Shown here piece after piece: positions 61,642 to 64,000 of a stretch of 64,000 nt of DNA. How positions within the stretch are numbered: the first letter of the stretch is position 1; each line of letters begins with the position of its first letter. The notes under the pieces were generated by a model, which was not told the origin of the DNA, did not search any database, and saw nothing but the letters and a program-made list of their open reading frames with translations. A program made the translations under genes and the position numbers. The stretch spans positions 744,001 to 808,000 of the forward strand of contig NZ_CP101509.1 in the NCBI RefSeq assembly GCF_024380015.1, given 5' to 3'. This stretch comes from Photobacterium atrarenae. GTDB lineage: Bacteria; Pseudomonadota; Gammaproteobacteria; Enterobacterales; Vibrionaceae.

Positions 61642-63597
61642 TTATGAGCTGAGCATGATTTGCGATGGCTTCGAAAAACGTCGTTGCGGTTGAGTAATAA
61701 AGCCCTGGAAGCCGTCGACAAAAAGCTCGGATAATCGCTCAAGCTGAGTTTCCGTTTCGACGCGCGTGGCGATGGTCATGATATCAAGGCTGTGCGCTGT
61801 GCGTGAAATGGATGAGAGCACTTGAGATTTGGTTGGGTCGTTCAGTTGATGGGTGTAAGCGAAATCAATTTTGACATAGTTAGGACGAAAATCAGTTAAG
61901 TAATCGAGCGACTTAAAATGGCGGCCGTAATTGTCGACGCCAAAGCCGAATTGATAAAAACGGATCGCAGCGCAAAGCAAACTGGTTGCGTCAGGTTGAT
62001 GAATGAAGCTGGATTCTGATATTTCAAAAAAGAGTCGCCCGGCCAATGCCTGGTTGTTATCGAGCAGCTTGTTGAGCCAGTGAATAAATGCCGGATCACA
62101 GGTGCTGTTGTTGGTCAGGTTGATCGACAAAGGGCCGAGTTGGGGATCGGCATTGAGCCGGTTCACCAATTGGGCGATAACGTGACGGTCAAATAAAGTG
62201 CCGACGCCGAGATCTTCAATGGCGCCGAGAAACTGACTGGCAGCATAAAGCTGGTCCCCTTTCTGAATGGCGCTGAATACTTCATGATGATAAATCTCTT
62301 GCTGACCGGCGATGACTGGCTGAAACCGATAGCTGAACAGATCGTTGTCAATCGCTTCGATTAGCAGAGACTTCCATTGCTGTTTTCCCATCGCAACCTG
62401 GCTGGCCGGCTCGGACATCAGGGCGATAAGTTGCGATGACTGCGCCGCCTGACTCAGCGCATTATCTAGCTGTGTCAGCAAGGTGCTGGCACTGGATGCC
62501 TGGTGATTGAGGATCAGGCCGACGTGAGCGGGGGCGGCTTGCTGGCTACCAACGCGCGTTTGCTGTTGGGTGACGACGCTGAGCATGACCTGGCCGATTT
62601 CAGATAACTTTTCCTGGCTGATATCCGGCGCCAGCAAGGCAAATTCATCATAGGAAAGTCGGGCCAGAGTGAGATCACTGTAGATGATCGCTTCATTGAG
62701 TTCGTCAGCGATATCACGTACCAGCTGATCGCCCGCTGTAAATCCATGCTGCCGATAACATTCATCAATGAGTGAGGTCTTCATGAGTGCCAGCCCGCCT
62801 TTGGCTGAATTGGCCAGCCATGAATTGAGCTGGCTGATGAAGAAACTGCGGTTTCCCATTCCCGACACCTGATCCCGATAGACTTGTTCCCGCAATTTCA
62901 TGGCTTCTTTCGCCTGGCTCTTAAAGTTTTTCTCCAATTGCACCGTGACATGGTTAATGGCCTTGGCCACCTGCTTTAAGTCGCTGGGCGCGGGGAGCGC
63001 CAGCGGCGCGCCAAACTGATTGCGCAGCAATGCATCGGCGCGCGTGGCCAAAAGGTGCAGCGGCTTGAGTTGATGATGAAGGACCAGGTAGAGGGTACTC
63101 AGTGCCAGGATCAGGCTGAAAGTTAAGCTGAGCAGCGCATTGCTGGCGGCTTGCCACCCATGCAGATAAAGCAATTGCGGATCGGTAGAGACCGTCAATC
63201 TGGCCACCAGGCTTTTGTGATCGGCTATGAGGTAGGACTGGGTTTGGCTGGGGAAAAAATCAAGTGCGCGGAACCAGTCGGGTGTTTGCACGACTGGGGG
63301 AAGCGCGACTGAAACAGTCATCTCCTGCGCCAGCAGTTCCAGTTGGGCGTTCTGCCAGTGAGCTGTATGGGCCAGCTCAGATAACCGCTGTTGCAGTTGG
63401 TGCTGATCCGGTTGTTGTAATTGCGGGTGCAGCGCTTGGCCAGCCAACTGGATATTGCGACTTAACTGGGCGGTGTGATCTTGTTTGAGTTGCTGGTATT
63501 GGGCGGCGATAAGCCAGGCTGTGATGGCAACGTGAATTACCAAGAAGATGGCAACCAGTGGCTGTAGCAACTGTTTCTTTAAAGTCATAAGGCACAC
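61642..63597 (-). CDS. LapD-like c-di-GMP receptor with degenerate GGDEF and EAL domains
   Basis: A 651-aa inner-membrane protein. It has an N-terminal helix, a periplasmic LapD/MoxY-type domain (about residues 25-150), a second helix (LLSLTFSLILALSTLYLVLH), a HAMP region, then GGDEF- and EAL-like domains. The GGDEF signature is SYDEF (LARLSYDEFALL), and EAL has become EVF (YHHEVFSAI), with DDFG replaced by VDNYG. Neither cyclase nor phosphodiesterase activity is likely, so it should act by binding c-di-GMP, as LapD does to sequester the protease LapG. No lapG is visible in the window. The ATG at 63588 is an alternative start. Confidence 0.82.
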   Translation of the reverse strand: MCLMTLKKQLLQPLVAIFLVIHVAITAWLIAAQYQQLKQDHTAQLSRNIQLAGQALHPQLQQPDQHQLQQRLSELAHTAHWQNAQLELLAQEMTVSVALPPVVQTPDWFRALDFFPSQTQSYLIADHKSLVARLTVSTDPQLLYLHGWQAASNALLSLTFSLILALSTLYLVLHHQLKPLHLLATRADALLRNQFGAPLALPAPSDLKQVAKAINHVTVQLEKNFKSQAKEAMKLREQVYRDQVSGMGNRSFFISQLNSWLANSAKGGLALMKTSLIDECYRQHGFTAGDQLVRDIADELNEAIIYSDLTLARLSYDEFALLAPDISQEKLSEIGQVMLSVVTQQQTRVGSQQAAPAHVGLILNHQASSASTLLTQLDNALSQAAQSSQLIALMSEPASQVAMGKQQWKSLLIEAIDNDLFSYRFQPVIAGQQEIYHHEVFSAIQKGDQLYAASQFLGAIEDLGVGTLFDRHVIAQLVNRLNADPQLGPLSINLTNNSTCDPAFIHWLNKLLDNNQALAGRLFFEISESSFIHQPDATSLLCAAIRFYQFGFGVDNYGRHFKSLDYLTDFRPNYVKIDFAYTHQLNDPTKSQVLSSISRTAHSLDIMTIATRVETETQLERLSELFVDGFQGFITQPQRRFSKPSQIMLSS

Positions 63598-63943
63598 TCA
63601 TGCAGTGTTCAAATTCAGGCTCCGGTCTGCTTGTATGATTGTGGCGCTGAGCTGTTGAAGAATATGAATCACTGCGTCGACAAGATTTAGCAACATGAAA
63701 TCATCTGGCTGGCGCAGGTTGCCCGGCCGCGACTTCTGACGGAAAAGGATAACCAAATTTAACAAAGTTCCACTGTGATGATGGGGAAAGATGATTGCGG
63801 GTGAACGGTTTCGGAAGATACATCGAAAAATTCGTGTACGAGCGATGTGATTTCAGCGTAAAGATCTGCGCCCGAGGGACCTTGCTGCATGTGGCCGGCA
63901 CATCAGCTGTGTGCCGGCAGGGTGTGGAGAGGGCGCAGGGGCG
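63598..63943. other. Gene-free spacer at right edge
   Basis: No credible gene is seen. A 9-bp inverted repeat (GCCGGCACA / TGTGCCGGC) at 63894-63918 follows the partial gene at the edge and may be its terminator. Confidence 0.4.
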
Positions 63944-64000
63944 TTAGCTACTCAGCTTGAAATCATCTTTATCAATATTGTGTTTTTTCATCTTGTCATA
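63944..64000 (-). CDS. C-terminus of a probable sigma54-dependent activator (partial)
   Basis: The last 18 codons and stop of a minus-strand gene that continues past the window: YDKMKKHNIDKDDFKLSS. The segment resembles the end of the Fis-type HTH of NtrC-like regulators (typically LYDKMKKYGI...). Family assignment rests on this short piece only. Confidence 0.5.
   Translation of the reverse strand, partial: YDKMKKHNIDKDDFKLSS

Overview
The window is the replication-origin region of a secondary chromosome from a member of the Vibrionaceae. The evidence is the initiator gene rctB (50.9-52.9 kb, minus strand), an origin with six iterons at an exact 23-bp period and a perfect DnaA box, a chromosome-II type parA/parB pair (54.2-56.4 kb), and six copies of the 13-bp palindrome TTTACANTGTAAA, the known chromosome-II parS motif of Vibrio. 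Most of the window is GC-rich, which would suit a Photobacterium-like genus better than a typical Vibrio, but the genus is inference.

Layout. 0-4.8 kb: a RidA protein, a MocR-type regulator and a complete cyanide-insensitive bd oxidase operon (cioA, cioB and a 50-aa subunit). 4.9-17.4 kb: a visibly more AT-rich, island-like block. One operon (symporter, 33-aa peptide, D-amino-acid dehydrogenase, DMT transporter, second RidA) faces a LysR gene. A second LysR gene faces an omega-aminotransferase, a CoA-acylating semialdehyde dehydrogenase and a TRAP transporter whose large permease has been destroyed by an IS256-family element. Together they look like D-amino-acid and beta-alanine-type catabolism. 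17.4-24.1 kb: small membrane and HhH proteins, a Fes-type esterase divergent from a TonB receptor across a Fur box, and an Lrp regulator divergent from a DMT transporter. 24.1-26.7 kb: a polar amino acid ABC transporter.

27.1-34.9 kb: a Fur-boxed catechol siderophore locus: stand-alone condensation enzyme (VibH-like), DAHP synthase, and EntA, EntC, EntE and EntB/ArCP homologues. No multimodular NRPS and no phosphopantetheinyl transferase are present in the window, so the expected product is a DHB amide of a small amine rather than a cyclic tri-ester. 35.2-37.7 kb: a periplasmic Moco-fold protein without cysteines, overlapping a GGDEF-EAL gene.

37.8-50.5 kb: small stress-type membrane and BON proteins, a decayed stretch (VOC pseudogene, dispersed repeat, tRNA-like relic), tRNA-Ser(UGA), a truncated flavin-oxidase-like gene, a fused ornithine-lipid acyltransferase, an LpxH-like phosphatase, a chitinase, a universal stress protein and an RND efflux pair. 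50.5-64 kb: rctB, ori2, parAB2, tmcA, an unknown 131-aa protein, a predicted sigma54-dependent small RNA, a DUF342/FapA protein, a LapD-like c-di-GMP receptor, and the last 18 codons of what looks like a sigma54 activator.

All coordinates and motifs were read by eye from the sequence and its translations. No database search or folding program was run, so family names rest on recognised motifs.
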